Shown here: one piece after another, positions 37,380-46,236 of the stretch | How the letters are laid out: each line of letters begins with the position of its first letter | How positions within the stretch are numbered: the first letter of the stretch is position 1 | DNA from: JACCZX01 sp963807155 | Lineage (GTDB): Bacteria > Pseudomonadota > Gammaproteobacteria > Burkholderiales > Burkholderiaceae_F | Assembly (NCBI GenBank): GCA_963807155.1 | Contig: CAWEAZ010000022.1 | Span: 1 to 64,000, forward strand | DNA length: 64,000 nucleotides | Reading direction: 5' to 3' | Program-made: the position numbers and the translations under genes | The notes under the pieces: generated by a model | The model's database searches: none | Told to the model about the DNA's origin: nothing | What the model saw: only the letters and a program-made list of their open reading frames with translations

Positions 37380-38374
37380 CTACTGCAGCTCGACGCCCGC
37401 CTTCTTGACGAGCTTCGCGTACTTGGCCATTTCGTCACGGAAAAATTTCGCGGCAAATTCCGGCGTGCTGACGTTGATCGTGTTGCCCTGCTTGGCCATC
37501 GTTTCACGCACCTCAGGCGTTGCAAAGGCTGTCACGAAGGCAGCGTTGATTCGCTTCACGTCGGCCGCCGACATCTTGGCCGGCCCGATCACCGCGAACC
37601 AACCTTCGACCAGATAACCCGGCATGCCCTGTTCGGTCATCGTCGGAATATCGGGCGCCGCTGCAAGACGCGTCGCGGTCCCGGTGCCGATCGCTCGCAA
37701 CGCGCCGCTCTTCAGATGCGGCTGGATCGACGGCAACGACAGCGTGCCCATCTCGACTTGCCCGCCGATCAGGTCAGTCAGCATCGGCCCGACGCCCTTG
37801 TACGGCACGTGCGTGGCTTTGACGCCCGCTTCGTCCATGAACATCTCGGCCGCCAGATGCAGGATCGTTCCGTTACCCGATGATCCGTAGTTGTATCCAC
37901 CCGGCTTCGCCTTCAGTAGCGCGATCAGCTCCTTCGCATCCTTCGCGGGCACCTTCGGATTGACCACGAATACGATCGGCGTCGAGCCGATTACCGCGAT
38001 CGGCGTGATGTCGTTGATCGGATCGAACGGCACCGACTTGTACACGCTCGGATAGATCACGTGATTGTTCGAAACGATGCTGAGCGTGGCGCCGTCCGGC
38101 GGCGACTTGATCATCGCCGACGTACCGACGATGCCGCCGGCGCCAGGCTGGTTCTCGACGACGACCGAGGCTCCCAGCGCGGTCGATAACGCCTGCGACG
38201 AGGCGCGCGTAATCGTGTCGACGCCCGACGCCGTGGCCACCGGCAGGATGAAACGGACGACCTTCGTTTGGCTCTGTGCAATGCTCGACCAAAGCGTCGA
38301 TGCTCCGATTGCGAGCCCGCGTCAGACCGATCAGCGTCCGGCGCTTCGATGCCTGATGTGTGATGCGTTTTCAT
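37380..38374 (-). CDS. Bug/TctC-family receptor (two frameshifts in the signal peptide)
   Basis: About 330 aa. The start at 38374 (MKTHHTS) has AAGGAG six bases ahead. Dropping one base near 38352 and one near 38310 yields ASKRRTLIGLTRA then AIGASTLWSSIAQSQTKVVR, a normal signal peptide. From there the frame is clean: LPVATASGVDTITRASSQAL, VVVENQPGAGGIVGTSAMIK, NYGSSGNGTILHLAAEMFMD and HVPYKGVGPMLTDLIGGQVE. It is the third gene of the operon HMG-CoA-lyase-like, CaiB-like, Bug, so the ligand is probably an acid activated as a CoA ester inside the cell. Confidence 0.9.
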
Positions 38375-38393
38375 TCCTGTCTCCTTGTTTCAA

Positions 38394-39595
38394 CTAGGCA
38401 ACCGCTGCCTGCGCCAGCAACGTGTCGATCTTTTCCTTTGAGTAGCCGATACCGTCGAGCAGCTCGCGCGTGTGTTCGCCCAACTTCGGCGGACTCATTC
38501 GCACGCCGAGCCGCTTGCCTTGCAGTGTGATCGGGAACAGCGTGGTCTTGACTGTCTGACCGGCGCGCTCGCCATCCGGTAGCGTGATGTCAGCCAAGCC
38601 CCCGGTCGCCTGCAGGTGCGGATCGTCATACAAATCTTCGGGCTTGCGGATCGGAGCGAACGGCAGTCCGACTTTTTCGAATAGTGCCGCCAACTCATCA
38701 GCAGTGTGAAGCGCGAGGCGATCGTTGATCGTTTTCAACAGCGTAGGACGCTGATGGACGCGCTGATTGTTGGTCGCCAAAGCCGGATCGGCCTTCAGGT
38801 CCGTATAGCCCAGTGCATCGCAGAACGTGTTCCACTGTGCATCGCTGACCGCCGCCAGAAAAATCTGCTCGCCATTTTTGACGGTGAACACGTCGTAGAT
38901 CGCCCAGGGGCTGACGCGCGCCGGCATCGGCGCTGGATGCTTGCCGGTGACCGCGTACTGCAGCATGTGCTGGCCCATCAGGAACACGTTGTTCTCGAAT
39001 AGCGCGGACTGCACTTCCATTCCCTTGCCGGTAATGCCGCGCTGAATCAATGCACCTAAGCGTGCCGATCGCGCCGAACATGCCGCCCATGATGTCGTTG
39101 ACACTCGTTCCTGCACGCAGCGGATCACCGGGGCGCCCCGTCATATACGCGAGGCCGCCCATCATCTGCACGACTTCGTCGAGCGCGGTGCGATGTTCGT
39201 ACGGTCCGGGCAGAAAGCCTTTGTGGCCGACGTAGATCAAGTCGCGGATTGGTCTTCGACAGCGTCGCATAGTCGAGCCCGTACTTGTGCATCGTGTTCG
39301 GTTTGAAATTTTCGAGCACGACGTCGGCGCTGGCCGCGAGCTCGCGTGCTGTTTGCGCTCCAACTTCGTTACGCAGATCGATCGCAATACTTTTCTTGTT
39401 GCGATTGAACATCGGAAAGAAGCCGGCGCCGGCGCCAAGCAAAAAGCGCGTGCGATCGCCGTCGATCGGCTCGACCTTGATCACTTCCGCGCCCATGTCG
39501 GCGAGCACCATGCCGCACGTCGGCCCCATCACCATGTGCGTGAACTCGACGACGCGCAGGCCGCTCAGTGGCTGTGGAGTCTGATCGCCGTTCAT
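38394..39595 (-). CDS. CaiB/BaiF-family CoA transferase (two frameshifts)
   Basis: Family III CoA transferase, about 400 aa, moving CoA from a donor ester to an organic acid. The ATG at 39595 overlaps the upstream lyase stop (ATGA). N-terminal landmarks are PLSGLRVVEFTHMVMGPTCG and LADMGAEVIKVEPIDGDRTR, then NRNKKSIAIDLR. The catalytic Asp region falls beside the first break near 39250 (DLIYVGHKGFLPGPYEHR resumes). A second break near 39070 leads to GALIQRGITGKGMEVQSALF. The C-terminal half (DAQWNTFCDALGYTDLKADP, KLGEHTRELLDGIGYS) is intact. The partner acid is unknown. Confidence 0.9.
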
Positions 39596-40526
39596 GCGGT
39601 CGCGAGCATCGTTTTGGGCAGGCCGGCGCGCCATAGCGAGCCGTGCAGAGCTTCGCCTTCAAGCCATTGCGCAACCTTGGCGCGCAGCGCAATCAACCGA
39701 TCGAAGTCCTGCCCAGTCGAAACGCCCATGCTGGCAAACATGTAAACGACGTCTTCGGTCGATACGTTGCCGCTCGCGCCCGGCGCATGCGGGCAACCGC
39801 CGATGCCGGCCAGGCACGCATCGAAGCGCGTGATACCCGTCTGCCACGCTGCGTAAACGTTCGCCATGCCGAGTCCGCGCGTGTCGTGAAAGTGGCCGCA
39901 GTTCAGACGGTCGCCGGCGATCGGCAGCGCTTGCTCGAACAAATTGCTTGAACCATCGAAGGATCGGCATAACCGACCGTATCCGCCAGTCCGACGCGAT
40001 CGACTCCGGCATCGAGCACCGCGCGCAACAGGCGCAATACTTCGGCCGACTCGACCTTGCCTTGCAACGTGCAGCCGAACGCGGTGCTGATACCGACTTC
40101 GATCAGGCACTTCGATGCCTTCGCGTCGCGCAGGTCGCGGATGCGAGCGATTTCGGCGACGACGTCTTCCGGAGACTTGCGCAGATTGGCAAGGCTGTGT
40201 GCGCGGCTGGCCGACAGAGGCAGCAGCATCAGGTCGGCGCCGCATTCGATCGCACGCTCGGCGCCTTTCAGATTCGGCACGAGTACCGACACGCAAAGTC
40301 CGGGCAACGTCTTCGCGAACGCGACCAACTGATCGGTGTCGGCCAATTGCGGCAGCAGGCGCGCGGGGACGAATGAGCCGACTTCGATCTCGCGCTGTCC
40401 GGCCGCGTAGGCATCGCGGATCCATTCTATTTTTTGCGCGGTCGGCAAGACGCGCGAAATGCTCTGCAGTCCGTCGCGCAGGCCTACTTCACGAACGATC
40501 GCAGAATTTGCTTCAGGCTTCATCAC
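39592..40526 (-). CDS. hydroxymethylglutaryl-CoA lyase family protein (one frameshift)
   Basis: DRE-TIM aldolase, about 310 aa, expected to cleave HMG-CoA or a similar 3-hydroxyacyl-CoA to an acyl-CoA and a keto acid. It opens VREVGLRDGLQSISRVLPTA, where RDGLQ holds the catalytic Arg-Asp pair. Other landmarks are EVGSFVPARLLPQLADTDQL, CLIEVGISTAFGCTLQGKVE and GLADTVGYADPSMVQ. The break near 39945 is followed by LNCGHFHDTRGLGMANVYAA with the metal His-x-His, and IGGCPHAPGASGNVSTED. It is the first gene of the operon with the CoA transferase and Bug receptor. Confidence 0.9.
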
Positions 40527-40541
40527 TTGTCCGGCTAGATG

Positions 40542-40829
40542 TTAGCCGCGCGAGCCTTTGGCTGTTGCTTGCACCTGCCGACGCAGCTGCTCGACTTCCT
40601 CGATCAGGTCTGCGACCAGTGCTGCAACCTCCTGGTTGGCGTCGAAACGCCGTTCGGTCGTCACCATGCGGCGGGCGCGCACCAGGTGGGCGCTGGCGAA
40701 TCGCATCTGTCCGCCGGATGAATTGCATGCGAGCAGGCCCGCTTCAACGCGCTCGATCACCCAGGTGGGCGGCACCGCGCAGGCAGATGCCAGCTCCTGC
40801 AGGTCAAGTGTTTCTTCATCTATCAGCAC
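40542..40829 (-). CDS. cbpM: chaperone-modulator CbpM family protein
   Basis: 95-aa small protein with a MerR-like fold (ASACAVPPTWVIERVEAGLL, then AHLVRARRMVTTERRFDANQ) and a C-terminal coiled stretch (VADLIEEVEQLRRQVQATAK). CbpM binds the J-domain of CbpA and inhibits it. It lies 21 bp after the cbpA stop on the same strand, the usual arrangement. Confidence 0.88.
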   Translation of the reverse strand: MLIDEETLDLQELASACAVPPTWVIERVEAGLLACNSSGGQMRFASAHLVRARRMVTTERRFDANQEVAALVADLIEEVEQLRRQVQATAKGSRG

Positions 40830-40850
40830 TGCATCGACTTTAGGCTCGTG

Positions 40851-41804
40851 TCATCTCTGTGCTCCCATTTGTTCGCGCGGATTGAATGACGAGAACTCGC
40901 GCGCCATCGTCTGGTACAGCTCGCGTGCCTTTTCGTTGTTCGCCGGAGGCAGCGCCAGTTCGAGCTCGAGATACAGATCGCCCGGCGGATTGCCCGGAAT
41001 TCCGCGTCCTTTCAGTCGTAACTTGCGGCCGTTGTTCGAGCCTGCCGGCACGTTGACTTCGACGCGCCCAGAGGGCGTCGGCACTTCGATGGTCGCGCCC
41101 AGCGCGGCCTCCCACGGCGCGACGGGCACCGTTTGCGTCACATCGCGACCTTCGACGCGATAGCGCGGGTCGGGTTCGAACTCGACTTCCATGTACAGAT
41201 CGCCTGCCGGCCCGCCATTGAATCCAGGGCTGCCCTGGCCACGCAGACGAATGCTCTGACCTTCTTTGACGCCCTTCGGTATCCGCACGTCGAGTACGCG
41301 CTCGGCGCTGACCACATTGCCGGATTCATCGAGGCGGGCTTCGCGCAAAGCAAGCGAGCGTGTCGCACCGTGGTACGCATCGGCCAGGGTGATGGAGATC
41401 TTGGCGTGTTGATCGGCGCCGCGCATTTGCGCGCGTGCACCACCGCCCTGACGCGCTCGCGCGGCGCGGCCGAACAGCGAATTGAAAAATTCGCTGAAGT
41501 CGCCATCGTCTCCGACCGGTGAACCCGCCTGCGAGAAATCGAAACCCGCGTCCCAGCCCGGCGGCGGCTGAAAGTCCTGACCCGCTGCGCGACGTTGCGC
41601 AAGCTTGTCGAACGCGGCACGCTTTTCCGGATCCGACAGCACGGCATAAGCCTCATTGACTTCCGCCATGCGCGCACATGCATCGGCCTCCTTGCTGACG
41701 TCCGGGTGATATTTGCGCGCGAGCGTGCGATACGCCTTCTTGATCTCGTCGGCGCTCGCCGTTGGTTCGACCCCGAGCGCCTTGTAGTACTCCTTGAACT
41801 CCAT
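40851..41804 (-). CDS. cbpA: curved DNA-binding protein, DnaJ-type co-chaperone
   Basis: 317 aa, intact. J-domain at residues 3-68 with the HPD motif in KYHPDVSKEADA, a Gly/Phe-rich linker (DFQPPPGWDAGFDFSQAG), and two C-terminal DnaJ substrate-binding domains (VRIPKGVKEGQSIRLRGQGS, WEAALGATIEVPTPSGRVEV). It lacks the zinc-finger repeats of DnaJ, as expected for CbpA. Start MEFKEYYKALGVE at 41804, with AGGGA ahead. It acts with DnaK and binds curved DNA in the nucleoid. It is divergent from the DsbA-like gene at 41857. Confidence 0.94.
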   Translation of the reverse strand: MEFKEYYKALGVEPTASADEIKKAYRTLARKYHPDVSKEADACARMAEVNEAYAVLSDPEKRAAFDKLAQRRAAGQDFQPPPGWDAGFDFSQAGSPVGDDGDFSEFFNSLFGRAARARQGGGARAQMRGADQHAKISITLADAYHGATRSLALREARLDESGNVVSAERVLDVRIPKGVKEGQSIRLRGQGSPGFNGGPAGDLYMEVEFEPDPRYRVEGRDVTQTVPVAPWEAALGATIEVPTPSGRVEVNVPAGSNNGRKLRLKGRGIPGNPPGDLYLELELALPPANNEKARELYQTMAREFSSFNPREQMGAQR

Positions 41805-41856
41805 TGATGATCCCTGTCTCGCGGTCAGAGCATGCGAAAATGCGCGCCCAGACCCT

Positions 41857-42537
41857 ATGTTAAATACGCCGCCACTGTCGATCGACATCGTCTCCGATGT
41901 CGTGTGCCCCTGGTGCTACATCGGCAAGCGCCGGCTTGAGGCTGCGCTTGCGCGGCGCGCGAGTGATGATGCGCAGCCGGTTCAAGTGCGCTGGCTTGCG
42001 TTTCAGCTGAACCCCGACATTCCCGCCGGCGGCGTCGATCGTCGCAGCTATCTCGAACAGAAATTCGGCGGGCCCGAGCGCGCGAAACAGATTTACGCGC
42101 GGGTCAAAGCGGCCGGCGACGAGGTCGGAATTCCATTCGACTTCGAGCGCATCGTGCGCCAGCCGAACACGGTCAATGCACATCGATTGATCGCGTGGGC
42201 ACAAGACCTCGATTTGAACGCGTCCGACGCATTGATCGAGCGGTTGTTCCGCGCTTACTTTGTTGAAGGCATCGATATCGGAGACATCGACGCCCTTGCG
42301 CGGCTGGCGGGCGATGCGGGTTTTGACGGGACGGCCGCGCGCGCATGGCTCACTTCGGACGCCGGACGCAAGGCGATCGAGGCTGAAGAACAGCGCGCAC
42401 GCGCGCTCGGCGTCACCGGCGTGCCTTTCTTCGTGTTCAATCAGCGGCTGGCGGTATCAGGCGCGCAGCCGCCTGAGGTGTTGCTGGGGGCGATGGAGCA
42501 GGCCGCGATGGCCGAGCTTGAAAGCGGTGCTGCTTAA
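41857..42537 (+). CDS. DsbA-family oxidoreductase (FrnE-like)
   Basis: 226 aa, intact, cytosolic (no signal peptide). The thioredoxin-fold active site CPWC (Cys17-Cys20) lies in IVSDVVCPWCYIGKRRLEAA. The rest matches the FrnE/2-hydroxychromene-2-carboxylate-isomerase-like group (RWLAFQLNPDIPAGGVDRRS, QPNTVNAHRLIAWAQ, GVTGVPFFVFNQRLAVSGAQ with the cis-Pro). FrnE proteins are disulfide isomerases linked to oxidative stress. No clear ribosome site precedes the ATG. The 3' end touches the convergent ynbB-like gene. Confidence 0.92.
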   Translation: MLNTPPLSIDIVSDVVCPWCYIGKRRLEAALARRASDDAQPVQVRWLAFQLNPDIPAGGVDRRSYLEQKFGGPERAKQIYARVKAAGDEVGIPFDFERIVRQPNTVNAHRLIAWAQDLDLNASDALIERLFRAYFVEGIDIGDIDALARLAGDAGFDGTAARAWLTSDAGRKAIEAEEQRARALGVTGVPFFVFNQRLAVSGAQPPEVLLGAMEQAAMAELESGAA

Positions 42538-43490
42538 GGGACCCACCAGTATCGGATGACGTGAAAGAAAATCGGCGCGGCGAATATCACCGAATCGAGC
42601 CGATCGAGCATGCCGCCGTGGCCTTCGATCATCGTGCCCCAGTCCTTGACGCCGCGATCGCGCTTGATCGCTGACATCACCAGACCGCCGAAAAAACCCA
42701 TCACGCAGATCGTGAATGCGATCAGTGCTGCTTGCCACGGATTAAACGGCGTGATCCAGTACAGCGCTGCGCCGAGCGCCGTAGCGCTCAGCACACCACC
42801 GATCAGACCTTCCCACGTTTTCGATGGCGATAGTTCGGGCGCGACCTTGCGCTTGCCCATCAGCTTGCCCCAGATGTATTGCAGGACGTCGCTTCCCTGT
42901 ACGACCAGAACAAGAAACGCGATCAGCAGCAGATGGCGTCCCTCGTAGCCCGGAATGTTCAGCGTCAGTAGCGCCGGCACATGGCTGATGCAGTAGACAC
43001 AGATCATCAACCCCCATTGCACCTTCGCCGTACGCTCGAGGAAGCGCTTCGTGTCTGCGGCCAGCGCGGACAGTATCGGCAGTACCAGGAACGCATAAAC
43101 CGGAATGAAAATCGAATACAGCCCGTACCACTCGATCCATATCAGGAAATACTGAACCGGTAGCGCAATGAAGAACGCGGCCACCATCGCGTTGTGGTCG
43201 GACCGCCGCGTGTACGCGAGGCTCAGAAATTCGCGCAACGCATAGAACGAAATCAAAAAGAACAGCACATGAACGCCGCGCTTGCCAAAAATGAAGGCGA
43301 TCCCGATTGCGACCACCATCACCCACCAGGCGTTGATGCGGCTGACGAGGTTGTCGATGACCGAGTGGGGTTGTCCATCGGCGACACGCCACTTCAGGAT
43401 GCCCGCGACTGTCGATGCGACAACGAGCACGCCACCGATGCCGGCAAACAGCAACATCGTGTCGCTCATATGAAGTGCCGATGGCTGCAT
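42534..43490 (-). CDS. ynbB: phosphatidate cytidylyltransferase (CdsA/YnbB type)
   Basis: 318-aa integral membrane enzyme making CDP-diacylglycerol from phosphatidate and CTP. The CDS signature is complete near the C-terminus: SAIKRDRGVKDWGTMIEGHG then GMLDRLDSVIFAAP. About eight helices. The layout and length match E. coli YnbB better than the essential CdsA. The ATG at 43490 lies three bases after the plsC stop, suggesting coupling (MSDTM at 43469 is a second choice). It is the third gene of a ynbA-plsC-ynbB unit. Confidence 0.9.
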   Translation of the reverse strand: MQPSALHMSDTMLLFAGIGGVLVVASTVAGILKWRVADGQPHSVIDNLVSRINAWWVMVVAIGIAFIFGKRGVHVLFFLISFYALREFLSLAYTRRSDHNAMVAAFFIALPVQYFLIWIEWYGLYSIFIPVYAFLVLPILSALAADTKRFLERTAKVQWGLMICVYCISHVPALLTLNIPGYEGRHLLLIAFLVLVVQGSDVLQYIWGKLMGKRKVAPELSPSKTWEGLIGGVLSATALGAALYWITPFNPWQAALIAFTICVMGFFGGLVMSAIKRDRGVKDWGTMIEGHGGMLDRLDSVIFAAPIFFHVIRYWWVP

Positions 43491-43493
43491 GGC

Positions 43494-44153
43494 TCAGTTT
43501 TCGCGGTCGTATTCGGGACGTAGCGCCAGCAGCGCAGCGCGGGCCTCGGTGAGAAAGGTTTGCTTTGCGTCGGCCTCGCTTGCGTTCGGCGTCTCAAGCG
43601 CAGCGCCGAAAGTTACCGAGCACGCGAGCGGCAGCGGCACGATCGCACCTTTCGGCAGCACGCGGTGAACGTTGTTGATCCAAACCGGTACGAGCCGCGC
43701 ATGCGGACACCGGCGCGACAGGTGAAATAGTCCGCTCTTGAACGGAAGCAATGCTTCATCGGATTCGTTACGTGTTCCTTCGGGAAAGAGGATCAGCGAG
43801 TCGCCCGCGTCGAGCGCGGCGGCCATCTGAGCGATCGGGTCGCTGCGGTCGGTTGCGCCGGTACGGTCGACTAACACCGCGCGAAATACTTCGCAGCCGA
43901 TGAAGCGGCGCGTTGGCGATGCAAGCCAGTAGTCGGCAGCCGCCACCGGCCGAGTGAGCGAGCGCAGGTCAGGCGGCAACGACGTCCAAAGCAGCACGAA
44001 GTCGCCATGACTGCGGTGGTTCGCGAAATACACGGTCGGCGTAGCTAGCGGTGCGCCGACGAGCCAGATAGCGCGCACCCCGGTCAACGTGCGCGCCAGA
44101 GTGATGATCGAGAGCGAGGCGAGCTGCGTCAACATTCGGTTATTGGTCGTCAA
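43494..44153 (-). CDS. PlsC-type lysophospholipid acyltransferase
   Basis: 219 aa, intact, membrane-associated 1-acylglycerol-3-phosphate acyltransferase family. The HX4D catalytic motif is NHRSHGD (45-51); the glycerophosphate-binding motif is LFPEGTRNESDE (near 118). The substrate region continues with GLFHLSRRCPHARLVPVWIN. Its ATG overlaps the stop of the CDP-alcohol phosphotransferase gene and it is followed immediately by the cytidylyltransferase, so it probably supplies the same lipid pathway. Confidence 0.91.
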   Translation of the reverse strand: MTTNNRMLTQLASLSIITLARTLTGVRAIWLVGAPLATPTVYFANHRSHGDFVLLWTSLPPDLRSLTRPVAAADYWLASPTRRFIGCEVFRAVLVDRTGATDRSDPIAQMAAALDAGDSLILFPEGTRNESDEALLPFKSGLFHLSRRCPHARLVPVWINNVHRVLPKGAIVPLPLACSVTFGAALETPNASEADAKQTFLTEARAALLALRPEYDREN

Positions 44154-44765
44154 CGCTTTGTAGTTTCAACTTCACGCAGCGCGCCGGACACTCGATTGAC
44201 CAGGGTCCAAACAAGCAATACCGCCAGCAGCGGCATCAGCCACTTTGCCCACTCCGGCAGCGGCAAGGCGAGCGCGATCCACAGGCCGAGCGCTCCGAAC
44301 ACAAAGGCGCGGTCGCTCTTGCCGAGCGGGCCGTCATAGCGACGCGACGCGCCTACTGTGGGTCCCAATGCGCCGGCGAATTCACTCAGCCCTGCGAGCG
44401 ATGATCACGACCGCCACCCAGAATGGCTCGAACGGCGCGACGATGGCGAAAGGTAAGTACAGCGCCGCGTCAGAGATGACGTCGGTCAATTCGTTCAGGA
44501 ACGCACCGAGCGTCGACTTTTGATGAAACTCGCGCGCCAACATGCCGTCGACGGCATTCAAAGCCATTCGAAGCAGCATCCACGCCGGAATAAGCGCAAA
44601 CGCGATCGCGTTCGGTCGAGCGAAGTACAGCCACAGGCCGATCCCGACTGAAACTACGCAGGCAAAGATCGTGACTTGGTTAGCGGTGACGCCCGCGGAA
44701 TGCAGGCGCGTGACCGCCGGCCGTAGCAGAGATTGAAATCGCGGTTTGAGTTGGTAGATCGACAA
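44150..44765 (-). CDS. ynbA: CDP-alcohol phosphatidyltransferase, YnbA-like (one frameshift)
   Basis: About 204 aa. It opens MSIYQLKPRFQSLLRPAVTR and carries the CDP-alcohol transferase motif as DGMLARE (Asp73, Gly74, Ala77, Arg78) with LGAFLNELTDVISD. The third motif position is Asn rather than Asp, as I recall for E. coli YnbA, which this protein resembles over its length (GPLGKSDRAFVFG near the end). A single-base break near 44395 separates VAVVIIA from LAGLSEFAGALGPTVG. The alcohol acceptor is not known. It is the first gene of the three-gene phospholipid unit. Confidence 0.87.
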
Positions 44766-44957
44766 GGTTCTCGAACTTTCGATGTGCGGAGCCCAATCGA
44801 AGGTTAGGCGAGTTCCGTCGGTGTGTCGCAGACTCGTTAAGCTTCGACCGGGTTAGATACAACAATAGTTCGCAATGAGTTCCAACTTCGCAGCGCCGCT
44901 CTGCGCCGCTACGTTGCGCGCGCAGTTTCGCAGTTTCGCCTCGCGCCCGACGATCTT

Positions 44958-46205
44958 TTGCGCGACGCCACATATCGCCGTTTGTGGACGTCGATCCTGA
45001 TCAGCTCCTTCGGTGGCCAGGTGACGATGCTCGCGCTGCCACTGACGGCAGCGGTGTTATTGCACGCGACGCCGACGCAGATGGGGTTGCTGACGGCGAT
45101 GGAAGTCGCGCCGTTCGTTCTGTTTTCGTTGCCGTCGGGTGTGTGGCTCGACCGCGTTCGCAAGTTGCCGGTGTACGTGATCGGCGAGTCGCTATTGGCG
45201 CTTGTTGTCGCAAGCGTTCCGCTCGCGTGGTGGCTCGGCTGGCTGTCAATGCTCTGGCTGTATATCGTCGGGTTCGCCATTGGCACCGTGGCGACGATCG
45301 CCGGCAGCGCGGCGCAGATCGTGCTGACGCAAGTCGTGGCGCGCGAGCGGTTGGTCGAAGCGCACGCGAAAAATGCGCTTGCGTCTTCGTCGGCCGAAGT
45401 TGCTGGCCCGGGTGCGGCAGGCGTATTGATCAAGCTGGTCGGTGCGCCGATCGCGTTGCTGGCCGATGCGGTGTTGCTTGCCATCTCCGCTGCAATCTTG
45501 CGCGGGATCCAGGTGCAGGAGGGTGCACAGCTGGCGGCGGCGCGGTTCTGGCCGGCGATGCGGGCCGGGCTCGTATTCGTCGCGCAGCACCGGTTGCTGG
45601 TGACAATGGCGTGCATCGTCGGCGGGTGGCAGATGTGCCATCACGCTGCGCTCGTCGTTCAAATCTTGTTTGCCACGCGCACACTCGGATTGTCCGAAGG
45701 CGCTGTCGGATTGTGTTTCGTGGGGCTCGGCGTCGGCACGATTGCCGCCAGTACGGTCGGCAATCGCATCTCGCGCCGCTTGGGCCCGGGCCCGACGTTA
45801 GTGCTCGGCGTTGCAATTTGCGGCGCCGGTTGGTTGCTCGGCGCGATCGCACCAGCGTCAGCGATCGGAATCGTGATGTTCGCGGCGATGTTGATGATGT
45901 TCGGCGTCGGCGCGGTGCTGATCTTCATCACGTTCCTCGCGATGCGACAGGCGGTCACGCCCGCGCCGCTGCTCGGCCGCATGACCAGCACGATGCGCTG
46001 GTTGATATTGCTTCCCGCCGGGCCGGGCGCACTGCTCGGTGGATGGCTCGGTGAACATTTCGGATTGCGCTCGGCGATGGTGTTCGCGGGCGGCGCGGCA
46101 TTAGTGCTCGCGGCGCTCGCTTGGCGTCAGCCGGTGATCCGCAATACGCGCGTGTTGCCGAGCGTCGAAATACTGCGCGAGGATACGGTGCCCGATGCCG
46201 CATGA
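44958..46205 (+). CDS. major facilitator superfamily transporter (EntS-like)
   Basis: 415 aa from a TTG at 44958, intact after that. Twelve helices; the opening RRLWTSILISSFGGQVTMLA and FSLPSGVWLDRVRKLPVYVI are typical of the DHA3/EntS group of drug or siderophore exporters. The coding pattern seems to extend upstream (RLAPDDLLRDATYRR), so the real start may be earlier and hidden by another base error between 44876 and 44958. It is convergent with the PepSY protein. The substrate is unknown. Confidence 0.87.
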   Translation: MRDATYRRLWTSILISSFGGQVTMLALPLTAAVLLHATPTQMGLLTAMEVAPFVLFSLPSGVWLDRVRKLPVYVIGESLLALVVASVPLAWWLGWLSMLWLYIVGFAIGTVATIAGSAAQIVLTQVVARERLVEAHAKNALASSSAEVAGPGAAGVLIKLVGAPIALLADAVLLAISAAILRGIQVQEGAQLAAARFWPAMRAGLVFVAQHRLLVTMACIVGGWQMCHHAALVVQILFATRTLGLSEGAVGLCFVGLGVGTIAASTVGNRISRRLGPGPTLVLGVAICGAGWLLGAIAPASAIGIVMFAAMLMMFGVGAVLIFITFLAMRQAVTPAPLLGRMTSTMRWLILLPAGPGALLGGWLGEHFGLRSAMVFAGGAALVLAALAWRQPVIRNTRVLPSVEILREDTVPDAA

Positions 46206-46236
46206 TCGGCGCTGTACATGCGCTGATTAGCGCAAA

